Assembly: GCA_030068145.1 (NCBI GenBank)
Contig: JAPJBO010000432.1
Span: 1 to 64,000, forward strand
Length of the DNA stretch: 64,000 nt
DNA from: Diplonema papillatum
Taxonomy: Eukaryota; Euglenozoa; Diplonemea; Diplonemida; Diplonemidae
Reading direction: 5' to 3'
The notes below the pieces were generated by a model. The model saw only the letters and a list, made by a program, of their open reading frames with translations. It ran no database searches and was not told the origin of the DNA. Shown one piece after another: positions 10,266-21,010 of the stretch. The translations under genes were made by a program, and so were the position numbers. How positions within the stretch are numbered: position 1 is the stretch's first letter; each line of letters opens with the position of its first letter.

Positions 10266-10481
10266 AAGGTGGCTCGAGACCCCCAGTACATTTCTCGAGT
10301 TTTAGTCTGTTCCAGTCACATTGCCCGGGTTTTTCCTGTTCACTTTCTCGAGGTTTCAGCCCACCCGTGCCAAGAGTTTTGTGGCCATGGGCCTAGGCCC
10401 GGATGTGGACCCTGGATGAGAACAGCGTAATGGATGTGCACTGTGCCGGTCACCTCTTCGTTCATCACCCAAGTGAACCCA

Positions 10482-10743
10482 GAAATACTCGACGTAGCTG
10501 CTTCGACTCCGAATGGAAGAGAGGAAATATAGAGGTAAGGGGCAAATACAATACAAACACAATCTGATTTGTTCTTCGCTTACACCACCGTGTGTTGTTT
10601 TCTCACTCAGGACTTTACCTGTTGTGTTTGTGTGATTCGTCGTGTAGGGGTAAACCCGCATGACCTCACGTTCAACACGTGGTTCGGTAGTTCCGCACTT
10701 GGGATCCCTTCTGTTCTTTGTCGGGCAGCATCGTCGAGCATTT
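10482..10743 (-). mobile_element. MITE family C, copy 2
   Basis: Complete copy in reverse orientation, from AAATACTCGACGTAGCTGC to the complementary end 'gcagcatcgtcgagcatttt'. Confidence 0.85.
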
Positions 10744-11490
10744 TAAGCTGGCGCTTCTGTAAAAAATCAAGCGGAAATAACCCACAAAAATATACAATCC
10801 GTAACCATAAAGCCCTTTCTTGCTCTAAGAGAACCCATTCATGAACGGTCACACGGAGACCCTAAAACCCCGGTATTTCCAGCGAACTTTAACTCTAAAA
10901 ATCAGCGGACGGCTCGTCTGACTTTTTCGTACTTTTTTCGTACTTCTTTCCGACTCGGTCCGAGTCAGACGGCCGTCTGACTTTTTTCTGATTCGGAAAA
11001 AAGTACGAAGTGTGAATGGGGACCCGTTGCTAAGGCAATCAAGAAAGGGACACTGGCTGCATTCTTGCAATGAGCTCGCCCCGTTTCTCAATGAGGTCTC
11101 TTCCTTTGCGGTCTGTTTCTTTTTGAAGCAGGTCTTCAGGTCCTTTCGGTCGGACAGACGCGACAGAAGCGGCTGAGAAGCCCCAAATGTGCAAATTTAG
11201 GAATAAAGGCAACATTTGGGTTTGGCGCCCCCCGGTCCGATTCGGTCTGAGTCAGATCGACTGCGAAGTGGAGCTTTACCTCTAAAAACCACTCGACGCC
11301 GGATTCCCCGAAAACAGTCTAGAAAGGTCAGGCGGGAAGAAGGAAAGCAGAGGCCCGCAATCATAAAAAGAAGGCAAATCCCCTTCCATCCCACTCAAAA
11401 CAAATTTTGTGCCCTTATATCCCACTCCAAGCAGATTTTGTGTCCTTATATTCCAGACTGGGATATGAGCACACATTTGTTTTAGCCACA
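10744..11490. other. Repeat-rich, no gene seen
   Basis: Contains a copy of the 60-bp pre-exon motif (about 10838-10905), iterations of 'gtctgactttttcgtac' and 'gactcggtccgagtcagac' (10915-11000), a related 'ccgattcggtctgagtcag' at about 11228-11255, and two short units 'cccttatatcccactccaag' (11400-11460). These look like parts of an inverted-repeat element whose ends I could not fix. Confidence 0.5.
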
Positions 11491-11645
11491 TGCAATGCGC
11501 GAGGAAACTGAACCGCCCATGTAGGACCTTCTGATCATGATCATTTGCCGAATTTGCCACCTGAAATAACGCTTGAAACCACGTCCAGGATTTGGGCTCA
11601 GGGTAGTGCGGTCAACGAAAACTCTAGTTTCCCTTTCTACTTTCG
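11490..11645 (+). repeat. Dispersed repeat B, copy 1
   Basis: About 150 bp: 'gaggaaactgaaccgccc', 'ccttctgatcatgatcattt', 'gatttgggctcagggtag', 'tgcggtcaacgaaaac'. Other copies are at 18155-18285, 28596-28700 and 56853-57010, and a stub lies at 31285-31310. Most are preceded by 'agccacatgcaatg'. Non-coding. Confidence 0.85.
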
Positions 11646-11918
11646 GAAGAACACCAACCACGAGGCAAGCTATGATCGCCTCTGGGACGACGTCACGCCA
11701 CCAGCCCGTGGGAAAAAGAATGGGGAAGGTGAGACTGACATTTTTTGATCCTGCTGGGTTTGGTCTATTCAGTATCGCCGGAGTGTCTGTGTGTGCTACT
11801 TGCAACCCCGCCTCATCCAAAACTCTTCTGGTGTTGGTTCGGGATGGTGCTCATCCTGCCATGCGCTAAACCATAGCATTGCACCTAAAAAGAACACCAG
11901 GAAAAAGAAAACCACAGA

Positions 11919-11949
<31 letters not shown>

Positions 11950-11956
11950 GCACAAG

Positions 11957-12981
11957 AAGGCCAACGAGAAAGCGGCACAATCTCGAACCTTACTGGGCCT
12001 GCCGCCGGGGGCGTGCCCCTGGGCAATGCCGGCCAGCAGTATTCGCAGAGTTCCTTTGGGCAGCAGCATTCCCAGGGTAACATAGCACAGCAGCATTCCC
12101 AGGGTAACATAGCACAACTGCACTCCCAGGGCAACATAGCACTACTGCACTCCCAGGGCAATGCAGGCCAGCAGTACTCCCAGGGCAACATCGCGCAGCA
12201 ACACTCTCAGGGCCATGCAGGCCAGCAGAATGCCCAGGGTAACATAGGACAGCAGTATCCGCAGGGCAATGCAGGCCAACAGAATGCCCAGGGTAACTTA
12301 GCGCAGCAGTATCCGCAGGGCAATGCAGGCCAGCAGTACTCCCAGGGCAACATCGCGCAGCAACACTCTCAGGGCAATGGAGGCCAGCAGAATGCCCAGG
12401 GTAACATAGCACAGCAGTATCCGCAGGGCAATACAGGCCAGCAACCGAACGGAGAAGTGTACGAAGAATGGGACCACGGGCAGAAGTGGCCCGCCGACGA
12501 CGCGGAGTCGGAGGCGACGATCGAGGAAGCGGAGGGCCTACAGACTGCGCACGTGTGGCCCGCGAACCGGAGAGCCAGCATCCCCGGCCTGCTGATCGGC
12601 CCGTGCCCCGGCTACGAGCACCTGACGTCAGCCCAGGCGACGGAGCTGGTGCGCCGGGTCCGGAACCTGGCCGTCAACCCCGAGACAGTGTACAACGACG
12701 AGCTCTACTCCGCCCGGCTCGAAATGGCTCCGAACACGGAGCGGAAGGTCACGCAAGCGGACATCGACTTGTACGAGTTGTTCAGCACAAGGTACGCCTT
12801 CAAAGAGCACGTCGAGCCGTCGATGGCGTATTCCAGCCCGTCGCCCGATGACCCGCGGCCTGAGTACAGAGGCTCACTGTACCCTTCGGAAGGCTCGTTT
12901 GAACGGTACGGTAGCGGCGAATACTCGATAGAAAACTATCCCTTCCCCGCGAAGAAGAAGAAGAAGTGCACCATCATGTGA
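11957..12981 (+). CDS. Gly/Gln/Asn-repeat protein with polybasic CaaX-like tail (3' exon)
   Basis: The frame stays open from upstream, but protein-like sequence begins after a (CA)n tract at 11920-11956. I place a 3' splice site near 'cacaag|aaggcc' (uncertain). Residues 16 to about 160 of this exon form about sixteen 9-residue repeats of the type GN(I/A)(A/G)QQ(H/Y/N)(S/P/A)Q, encoded by 27-bp tandem units. An acidic linker follows, then a non-repetitive domain (LLIGPCPGYEHLTSAQATEL and onward) with a Tyr/Ser/Pro-rich stretch. The product ends in KKKKKCTIM and a stop. A lysine run before CTIM is the layout of prenylated membrane proteins such as Ras, so membrane anchoring is a reasonable inference. 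The Q/N-rich repeats could support self-assembly. I do not recognise the family. The 5' end of the gene was not found. Confidence 0.7.
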
Positions 12982-13004
12982 TCCCGAGCTGAAGGCCTAC
13001 AACA

Positions 13005-13275
13005 GCGTGGCAGTTTGTTTCAAAAACTCCTGAGTTTTGGGGTGACCGGCACATTGACAGGGACGCCCTGAACGAGTTGTTCAGCACAAGGTACGCCTTC
13101 AAAGAGCACGCCGAGCCGCGAATAGCGTATCTCCGTCGCCCGATGACCCGCGGCCTGAGTACAGAGGCTCACTGTACCCTTCGGAAGGCTCGTTTGAATG
13201 GTACGGTAGCGGTGACTACTCGATAGAAAACTATCCCTTCCCCGCGAAGAAGAAGCAGTGCACCATCATGTGACC
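13005..13275 (+). pseudogene. Duplicate of the CaaX-protein 3' end, copy 1
   Basis: Repeats the last third of the preceding exon from 'gagttgttcagcacaaggta' to a second KKKQCTIM tail and stop (13271-13273). The frame shifts between the FKEH motif and the tail, so it does not encode the whole domain. The 60 bp before the match ('gtttcaaaaactcctgag') are absent from the parent and shared by the other copies. Confidence 0.8.
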
Positions 13276-13375
13276 CCGAGCTGAATGCCTTTCGCAGCGT
13301 GTTTCAATACCATGCTGCGTTTTGGGGTGATCGGTACTTTGACAAGAAGAGCAAGAAGTGCACCATCATGTGATC
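13276..13375 (+). pseudogene. Duplicate of the CaaX-protein 3' end, copy 2 (short)
   Basis: Carries only the linker ('gagctgaatgcct') and a tail encoding KKSKKCTIM plus stop at 13371-13373. Confidence 0.75.
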
Positions 13376-13735
13376 CCGAGCTGAATGCCTACAACAGCGT
13401 GGCAGCTTGTTTCAAAAACTCCTGGGTTTTGGGGTGACCGGCACATTGACAGGGACGCCCTGAACGAGTTGTTCAGCACAAGGTACGCCTTCAAAGAGCA
13501 CGCCGAGCCGCGAATAGCGTATCTCCGTCGCCCGATGACCCGCGGCCTGGGTACAGAGGCTCACTGTACCCTTCGGAAGGCTCGTTTGAACGGTATCTCC
13601 GTCGCCCGATGCTGGGTACAGAGGCTCACTGTACCCTTCGGAAGGCTCGTTTGAACGGTACGGTAGCCACGAATAATTATCCCTTCCCTGCGAAGAAGAG
13701 CAAGAAGTGCATCAGCTTGTGTGATCCTGAGGTGA
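13376..13735 (+). pseudogene. Duplicate of the CaaX-protein 3' end, copy 3
   Basis: Matches copy 1, with an internal repeat of the 'agaggctcactgtacccttc' segment (about 13555-13660). It ends KKSKKCISL and a stop. The tail is changed but would still fit a CaaX box. The body is frame-shifted. Confidence 0.75.
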
Positions 13736-13844
13736 ATGCCTCCAACAGCGTATTTCCATGCTGTCTTGCAATTTGGGGTGACCGGCGGTTTGTCCTTCAC
13801 AAGTAGCTGTCGACAATGAAGGCACGAAAGTGGCAACGGGGAAG

Positions 13845-14000
13845 AAGAAGAGAGAAGTTGGCATACCCTCGAAGAAGACTTGATGTTAGCAACCACAAAT
13901 CTGGGAAGCAGGTTTCTTCCCAAAACACCCCAAAAAGTTCCCCCCCCCCCCCCCCAAGAAAACTTGATGCTAGCATCAACCATGCACGAGAGGCAATGCT
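13845..14000. repeat. Dispersed repeat I
   Basis: Contains 'ctcgaagaagacttgatg' and 'gctagcatcaaccatgcacg' followed by 'ctgcctaaacattaaa'. The same string recurs at 24545-24625, in reverse at 29975-30025, and in diverged form at 33722-33775. A C-run (about 13940-13956) splits it here. Confidence 0.75.
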
Positions 14001-14690
14001 CTGCCTAAACATTAAATTACGATGTTATCCCTGCCCTTGTATGTGCTCTGTGCTCTGCGGAGTGCACGTCGTAGATTGTCACCATGAAAAGAAGCCAAAG
14101 CTGGTGCGTTCTAGCGAGTCGTGCCCACATTGTTTGGTTCCCTCTTTTGTCCAGACTTGCTCGCCGGTTTCCGTTTTCTTTTAAGCCCAACAATCTTGCG
14201 GGTTGCCCTCCAATGTATTGTGCAGGCTAAAAGCCGTAGCGTGTTTTGGCGGTTGATCAGAATTCCCCACCTGACACATGTCACAGGGTCCAGGACACGT
14301 TGTTCCAAACAAGTGGGGAAACGATCAACCGGCACGCACAAAAGAGCGCAATCTTGCTCAGCAGTCGGGACCCACACAGTCTCCAGGACACGTTGGTGCT
14401 CCTCCTAAACGTCGCTCATCGGCAGAGGATGAAGTTCCCTAGTTGGGGGTTTGACTTCCATACACCGGAATCGGAAGAATGTTGAACCGGACTAAAGCTG
14501 GAACGTGTAAATGACAGACCGGGTAAAACCTGGGACACCCGGGGGGAAAATGTTTCTTGGGTTTGAAGGGGGGGGGGGTGACCAGGTAAACCGCAATTTC
14601 CGGACGATTAACTACCATCCCCTGGGGTGGGGGTCCCCCCTTTACGTGTGAACTGATGACTTTGAGAAATGGTCCAAATGGGACACAGTT
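14001..14690. other. No gene seen
   Basis: Unassigned sequence. It includes two short units with 'ccaggacacgttg' (14290, 14383) and a G-run before 'tgaccaggtaaacc' (14568-14590) that is echoed at 15157-15187 on the far side of the next element. Confidence 0.5.
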
Positions 14691-14693
14691 TGA

Positions 14694-15166
14694 CCCCCCC
14701 TAAGGCAGTGATCATGGCAAACGTTGAACGTTTGAACGTTTGACAAACGTTTGCGTTTGCAAACTTTATGCCAAACGTGTATCAAACGTGAGTGAGGCGC
14801 TGGCTGCGCCTGCGGTGGGGATCCGAGTGTGGGGTCGGCTTGTGAACACTCGAGCCACAAGGGCAGGATCTTCATGCCCGGGGCCCCAGAAAGTGGGAGG
14901 GAACACTTGCTGAAGGCTAGTATCTCCCTGTGTCTCCCTGTGCACGCCCAAGGAGAACCAGAAGGATGTCTTGTTCCCTTATTTTTTGTCGTGTCCGCCT
15001 GCAGCCACGTGGACAAGTGCTATCAAGGGTCGTGTACTGTGCACAGACCCGGTCCATCGATTGGCAAACGTCACGTTTGCACGTTTGTCAAACGTTTGCG
15101 TTTGATAAATCTTGTCAAACGTACGTTTGCAAACGTTTGATAACATCACTGCCCTAGGGGGGGGGG
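14694..15166. mobile_element. MITE with AAACGTTTG subterminal repeats
   Basis: Inverted ends CCCCCCTAAGGCAGTGAT (14694-14712) and complementary 'atcactgccctaggggg' (15145-15161). Inside each end lie many copies of the palindromic motif 'aacgttt' (14718-14790 and 15060-15142). The 270-bp centre is non-coding. Confidence 0.85.
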
Positions 15167-15400
15167 GGGGGGGGGGTGACCAGGTAGTCACCTGCGTGAC
15201 TGCACCAGTGGCGGTCCTGCAGCCTCCTATGGCAGCGGCATCTAGGGGTCGAGCTGAGTATCGAGCACCCCAAGGCGCGGGCAAGCACCAGGGTCGTGAT
15301 ATTCTGCAAACTCCGTTTTTTTTTTTTAGCCACATGCCATCAGGGATTTATATAGCTTTTCCTCCTCTGCAGAAAAGTCCTTTTCGCCCTCGGGGTCCTG
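15167..15400. other. No gene seen
   Basis: Unassigned sequence between a MITE and the second satellite array; G-run at its start. Confidence 0.4.
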
Positions 15401-17880
15401 TGGTGGATCCAAAATTAATTAGAATTGGTAGTTTCGAGGAAAGCACTACCAGGGCAGCCCAGCCCAACCCAGTGTTGGAACAAGAATCAGACGAAATGGT
15501 TAAGCTAATTTGTAAGACAGGGGGGGTCTGGGGGGCAGCGCCCCCCAGCGCACGGTACGGTACAGCGAAGAATTTCCGCGCCGGTCAACTCCTAGTATTG
15601 AATCCAAATTCAGTTAGAACCGGTAGTCAACGTCTGATGCCGAACCCCAAATCTAATTAGAATCGGTACTCAACGTCCAATTTCCGATCCTGAATTTAAT
15701 TAGAATTGGTAGTCAACGTCCAATTTCCGATTCCAAATTTAAATAGAATTGGTAGTCAACGTTCAGGTTTGGCTCCAAATTTAATTAAAATTGGTAGTCA
15801 ACGTCTAGGTTCGGATCCACAACCAATTAGACTTGGTAGTCAACGTCTGATGCCAAATCCAAAATTTAATTAGAATTGCTAGGCAACGTCCAGTTTCGGA
15901 TCCCAAATTTAATTACAATTGGTAGTCAACGTCCAGTTTCGGATTCCAAATTTAATTACAATCCGTAGTCAACGTCTGATGTCGTATCCAAAATTTAATT
16001 AGAAGTGGTAGTCAACGTCCAAATTCGGATCCCAAATTTAATTAGAATTGGTAGTCAACGTCCAACTTCCGATTCTGAATTTAATTAGAATTGGTAGTCA
16101 ACGTCTAATGTCGGATCCCAAATTTAATTAGAAGTGGTAGTCAACGTCTATTGTCGGATCCAAATTTAATTAGAATTGGTAGTCAACGTCCAATTTCCGA
16201 TCCAAATTTAATTAGAATTGGTAGTCAACGTTCAATTTTGAATCCAAATTTAATTAGAATTGGTAGTCAACGTTCAATTTTGAATCCAAATTTAATTAGA
16301 ATTGGTAGTCAACGTTCAATTTTGAATCCAAATTTAATTAGAATTGGTAGTCAACGTTCAATTTTGAATCCAAATTTAATTAGAATTGGTAGTCAACGTT
16401 CAATTTTGAATCCAAATTTAATTAGAATTGGTAGTCAACGTTCAATTTTGAATCCAAATTTAATTAGAATTGGTAGTCAACGTTCAATTTTGAATCCAAA
16501 TTTAATTAGAATTGGTAGTCAACGTTCGATTTTGAATCCAAATTTAATTAGAATTGGTAGTCAACGTCCAATTTCCGATCTCAAATTTAATTAGAATTGG
16601 TAGTCAACGTTCAATTTTGAATCCAAATTTAATTAGAATTGGTAGTCAACGTTCAATTTCCGATCCCAAATTTAATTAGAATTGGTAGTCAACGTTCAAT
16701 TTTGAATCCAAATTTAATTAGAATTGGTAGTCAACGTCCAATTTCCGATCTCAAATTTAATTAGAATTGGTAGTCAACGTTCAATTTTGATCCAAATTTA
16801 ATTAGAATTGGTAGTCAACGTTCGATTTCCGATCTCAAATTTAATTAGAATTGGTAGTCAACGTCCAATTTCCGATCTCAAATTTAATTAGAATTGGTAG
16901 TCAACGTTCAATTTTGAATCCAAATTTAATTAGAATTGGTAGTCAACGTCCAATTTTGAATCCAAATTTAATTAGAATTGGTAGTCAACGTTCAATTTTG
17001 AATCCAAATTTAATTAGAATTGGTAGTCAACGTTCAATTTTGAATCCAAATTTAATTAGAATTGGTAGTCAACGTCCAATTTCCGATCTCAAATTTAATT
17101 AGAATTGGTAGTCAACGTTCAATTTTGAATCCAAATTTAATTAGAATTGGTAGTCAACGTTCAATTTTGAATCCAAATTTAATTAGAATTGGTAGTCAAC
17201 GTCCAATTTTGATCCAAATTTAATTAGAATTGGTAGTCAACGTCCAATTTCCGATCCCAAATTTAATTAGAATTGGTAGTCAACGTTCAATTTTGAATCC
17301 AAATTTAATTAGAATTGGTAGTCAACGTCCAATTTCCGATCTCAAATTTAATTAGAATTGGTAGTCAACGTCCAACTTCCGATCCCAATTTAATTAGAAT
17401 TGGTAGTCAACGTCCAATTTCGGATCCCAAATTTAATTAGAATTGGTAATCAACGTTCGATTTTGAATCCAAACTTAATTAGAATTGGTAGTCAACGTCC
17501 AACTTCCAATCCCAAACTTAATTAGAGTTGGTAGTCAACGTTCAATTTTGATTCCAAATTTAATTAGAATTGGTAGTCAACGTCCAATTTCGGATCCCAA
17601 ATTTAATTAGAATTGGTAATCAACGTTCGATTTTGAATCCAAACTTAATTAGAATTGGTAGTCAACGTCCAACTTCCGATCCCAAACTTAATTAGAGTTG
17701 GTAGTCAACGTTCAATTTTGATTCCAAATTTAATTAGAATTGGTAGTCAACGTCCAATTTCGGATCCCAAATTTAATTAGAATTGGTAATCAACGTTCGA
17801 TTTTGAATCCAAATTTAATTAGAATTGGTAGTCAACGTTCAATTTCCGATCCCAAATTTAATTAGACTTGGTAGTCAACG
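15401..17880. repeat. 42/43-bp satellite array 2
   Basis: Diverged units from about 15405 to 16140, then a homogeneous core. Eight or more consecutive pure 42-bp units (about 16200-16540) form an open frame reading NLIRIGSQRSILNP per unit, which is a by-product of the unit length being a multiple of three. At 17450-17800 a three-unit higher-order block repeats about three times ('ggtaatcaacgttcg', 'caacttccgatcc', 'agagttggtag'). Divergence falls from the left edge inward, as expected for an array renewed by unequal exchange. Confidence 0.95.
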
Positions 17881-18155
17881 TCTCGCCTCCCACCACCCCC
17901 TTTGGCCCTCCGCCCCTGGCCCTCCTGCCTCCTCTTTCCCCGCCTCCGTTATACTCTTCCTGCCCCATGGCTTCGCCATGGCTTTCGCCGTGACTTCGCC
18001 ATGTCTTCGCCATGGCTTCGTCCCTCACCCCCGCTGATCCCGGTTGGTAGTGACCCGGCCTTACCCCAACCCCCAGCCCAAAATTAAGTCAATTTTTTTT
18101 TTTTTTCGCGCTCGGGGTGGCCCCGAGCCCCAGACCCATATATAAATCACTGCAT
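17881..18155 (+). repeat. Conserved module at the end of satellite array 2
   Basis: Second copy of the module at 1003-1255, with an extra 'ccctttggccctccg' near its start. It again ends in 'catatataaatcact'. The sequence behind it differs from that behind copy 1, which marks the right boundary of the whole repeat at about 18155. Confidence 0.85.
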
Positions 18156-18285
18156 GCCATGTGTGAGGAAACTGAACCGCCCAAGTAGGACCTTCTGATC
18201 ATGATCATTTGCCGAATTTGCCACCTGAACCCACGTCCAGGATTTGGGCTCAGGGTAGTGCGGTCAACGAAAACACATTGAGTAC
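18155..18285 (+). repeat. Dispersed repeat B, copy 2
   Basis: Joined directly to the satellite-end module. It lacks the final 'ctctagtttccctttctac' of the other copies. Confidence 0.8.
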
Positions 18286-18364
18286 ACATTTCACATGCAA
18301 CTGACTGCGCGATAATCGCCGGAAACACAAAATGCCGAACCGGGTAAAACCTGGGACACCCAGC

Positions 18365-18687
18365 CAGGGCTTACGCTCCGTTTTCGGTCTCAGAGAAAAT
18401 ACGTGTGGTCCACATGTGGGCGGCTGGGAGGTTCGAGGGGGAAAAAAACCTTTCCCCTCATATGCGACGGCAAAAAAAAAATAGCGTCGCTAGGTAGCTG
18501 CTGGACTTGGCGACACCTGGCTGTGCGGCCTTGACCACTAGTGGGCCTAGACTCCCCCTGCATGTGGACCAAAAAAATAAATCAAAATCCACATGTGGTA
18601 CCTGTGGATCCACACGTGGGGGAACAAAATCCAAAAATAATTAACGTGTGGAAATCCACACGTTCCACACGTGGAGCGTAAGCCCTG
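18365..18687. mobile_element. hAT-type MITE with 8-bp target duplication
   Basis: Perfect 15-bp TIR CAGGGCTTACGCTCC, complementary at 18673-18687, flanked by the direct repeat CACCCAGC (18357-18364 and 18688-18695). An 8-bp duplication and a CAGGG start are the hallmarks of hAT elements. The inner ends carry iterated 'ccacacgtgg' motifs. There is no ORF of its own. Confidence 0.92.
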
Positions 18688-18734
18688 CACCCAGCCCCAT
18701 TTTTGGGGCTGGGTGAAGAACAAGAAGAAGAAAA

Positions 18735-19015
18735 AGAAAAAGGCCGCTCCTGTCCAGGGACGTGACGGTCAACCACAGCTTGCAAAGCTTGAGTCGGAGG
18801 CAGCACAGTGCCACAACCCCGTCCGCTCTGCCCTGCGGCTGACCGTCTCGACGAGCTTGTGTTCAGCGCGAGCGCCAAGCCCCAAGGTGCGCCAAGCCTT
18901 GATGCTTTAGTTTGGGAAATCGGTAGCCACTTGACCCGTAGGCCCGTGGTTCTGCAGTACCGCCGAACACGTGAAGCTTGGCTCCCGTGTAGCAGGCTTT
19001 CCCTGGTACCTGGGG
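18735..19015 (-). repeat. Dispersed repeat E, copy 3
   Basis: Reverse-orientation copy of the unit at 5205-5500, complete from 'gtgacggtcaaccacagc' to 'aggctttccctggtacc'. Confidence 0.85.
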
Positions 19016-19313
19016 CTGGGTGAAAAAAAGATGTGCAGCGAGGCTTCCCACCGCGGACCCCACGTTGCCATTCGCCCATCCCTTGGCATGCTCGCATCGG
19101 CCGGTTCACTGATAGCCGCCCACTCCTAGGGATCGAATTTCAGTACCCAAAGAGGTATCCGTTGCAACTCTGAAGGAGACAGATTCGGCAACTGTCGTGA
19201 AGATTCGTCGCGTCGCGCTGTGTTGAGCCGATTCCTGAGTGAGACGCAAAAAGCCGTTGGCGGTCCAACTTTGGAAAATGGGCCGGAGACATGCTGATGC
19301 CCTGGTAGAAGGA

Positions 19314-19585
19314 AGAAATACTCGACGTAGCTGCTTCGACTCTGAATGGAAGGGAGGAAATATAAAGGTAGAGGGGCAAATACAATACAAACACAAACTT
19401 ATTTGTTCTTCGCTTACACCACCGTGTGTTGTTTTCTCACTCAGGCCTTTGATCTGTTGTGTTCGTGTGATTTGTCGTGTAGGGGTACCCGCATGCCCTC
19501 ACGTCCGTTCAACACGTTGTTGGGTAGTTACAGCACTTGGGATCCCTCCTTCGGTTCTTTGTCGGGCAGCATCGTCGAGCATTTC
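19314..19585 (-). mobile_element. MITE family C, copy 3
   Basis: Complete reverse copy, from 'gaaatactcgacgtagctgc' to 'gcagcatcgtcgagcatttcc'. It lies 150 bp upstream of a duplicated first exon of the EF-hand gene. Confidence 0.85.
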
Positions 19586-19736
19586 CTTTCAAGCTGGCGC
19601 TTATGTAAAAAGTGTATATATATAATATAACAGGACCCTCATATCTCACCCAAAAAGGAAGAGCCCCACCTATCGCGCATCTCACACGCACACACACACA
19701 CACACACACCCGCACACATAAAAAGAAAAGGAGAAG

Positions 19737-19823
19737 ATGGGGCAGATCTGCTGTGGGCATGCCGACCGCAACAAACCCAACAAGCAGCATCTGAAGGCGG
19801 CGCCGACGACGCTTTCGGCTCAG
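19737..19823 (+). pseudogene. Duplicate first exon of the EF-hand gene
   Basis: ATG-initiated stretch of exactly 29 codons (MGQICCGHADRNKPNKQHLK...) ending in CAG before the donor GTCTTC. Length, start motif and donor match exon 1 at 21543-21629. It could be an alternative first exon, since it keeps Gly2 and the Cys pair and can join exon 2 in phase 0. It could equally be a relic. A (CA)n tract precedes it by 15-45 bp. Confidence 0.65.
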
Positions 19824-19870
19824 GTCTTCCACATTTAGTGTTTCCTTGGTCGGTGTGGCGGGGGGGTTAG

Positions 19871-20629
19871 CGTGGTATTCGGCTTGCGAGTAAGATCGCA
19901 AACCGCGTGTGCGGCAGCGCGTTGTGAAACAAGCGGAGGATGAGTGCCACCGTAGTATACGTATTTGCGGGTGTTTTGCTCATCTTGGTACTGGGCATCC
20001 TGTCCACATGGTACAGGATATCTGTCTGTTTCCTTGGTACTGCGCAGACGCCTGTGTTTCCGACGGAACGCCCAGTGTAGGAACCTCTCTGGAGAGATGG
20101 TTCCTCAATTGTACCTCCCTCTGTCAAGTAGACGCTCCGAGACCGGACAGTATTGCGGACCCACAACTTTACCAAAACGTGGTCAGAATCGGCACAACAT
20201 TTATGCGGCCAAAATGTGGTCAGAATAGCCACAACATGTACACACAATACGTGGTATTCGGCTTGCGAGTAAGATCGCAAACCGCGTGTGCGGCAGCGCG
20301 TTGTGAGACAAGCGGATGATGAGTGCCACCGTAGTATACGTATTTGCGGGTGTTTTGCTCATCTTGGTACTGGGCATCCTGTCCACATGGTACTGGATAT
20401 CTGTCTGTTTCCTTGGTACTGCGCAGACGCCTGTGTCTCCGACGGAACGCCCAGTGTAGGAACCTCTCTGGAGAGATGGTTCCTTCATTCTACCTCCCTC
20501 TGTCAAGTAGACGCTCCGAGACCGGACAGTATTGCGCACCCACAACTTTACCAAAACGTGGTCAGAATCGGCACAACATTTATGCGGCCAAAATGTGGTC
20601 AGAATAGCCACAACATTTACACACAATAC
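19871..20629. repeat. 379-bp tandem duplication
   Basis: Two nearly identical units, 19871-20249 and 20250-20629, starting 'cgtggtattcggcttgcgag'. They differ at only a few visible bases, so the duplication is recent. Each unit carries 'gtcagaatcggcacaac' and 'gtcagaatagccacaac' near its 3' end. ORFs crossing the units are short and not family-like. Confidence 0.95.
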
Positions 20630-21010
20630 ATTGTGGCCTATTGTAGCTAGAACCCTTACCCCTCATGGCCCAGGGAAAATGGGGGAAAAAGTTCGTGTCG
20701 ACGAAAAGTTATTTCAAGCTATCGGTCGTCGAGATACGATCGAGGGCTGCCCCCGTTGAAAGCTGCAGAGTGAATGGAATGATCAGGATGCATCAATCTA
20801 GGCATGACACGATACAATCTCTGGTATCGGGGAATCCCTGGGCAATTGATTGTTGACCAGGGGGTTCAATGGGCCACGATGGAAAACGTTTCCAGCCACA
20901 AAGGAGCCGCCATGTATTGTGGGTAAATGTTGTGGCTATTCTGACGACGTGGTGGAGAAAGTTGTGGGTGCACAGTACTGCGCTGGAGGGCTTTCGGAAA
21001 AGAATCTTCC
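20520..21010. repeat. Inverted repeat around 20.6-20.97 kb
   Basis: The left arm contains 'gcacccacaactttaccaa' and 'gtcagaatagccacaacatt'. The right arm at about 20915-20980 holds the complements 'aatgttgtggctattctgac' and 'gaaagttgtgggtgc'. This looks like an inverted-repeat transposon whose left part was duplicated in tandem. No transposase is seen. Confidence 0.65.

Noticed and set aside
16151-17102. Repeat protein ORFs NLIRIGSQRSILNP
   Set aside because: Satellite units of a length divisible by three; no start context and no constraint visible.
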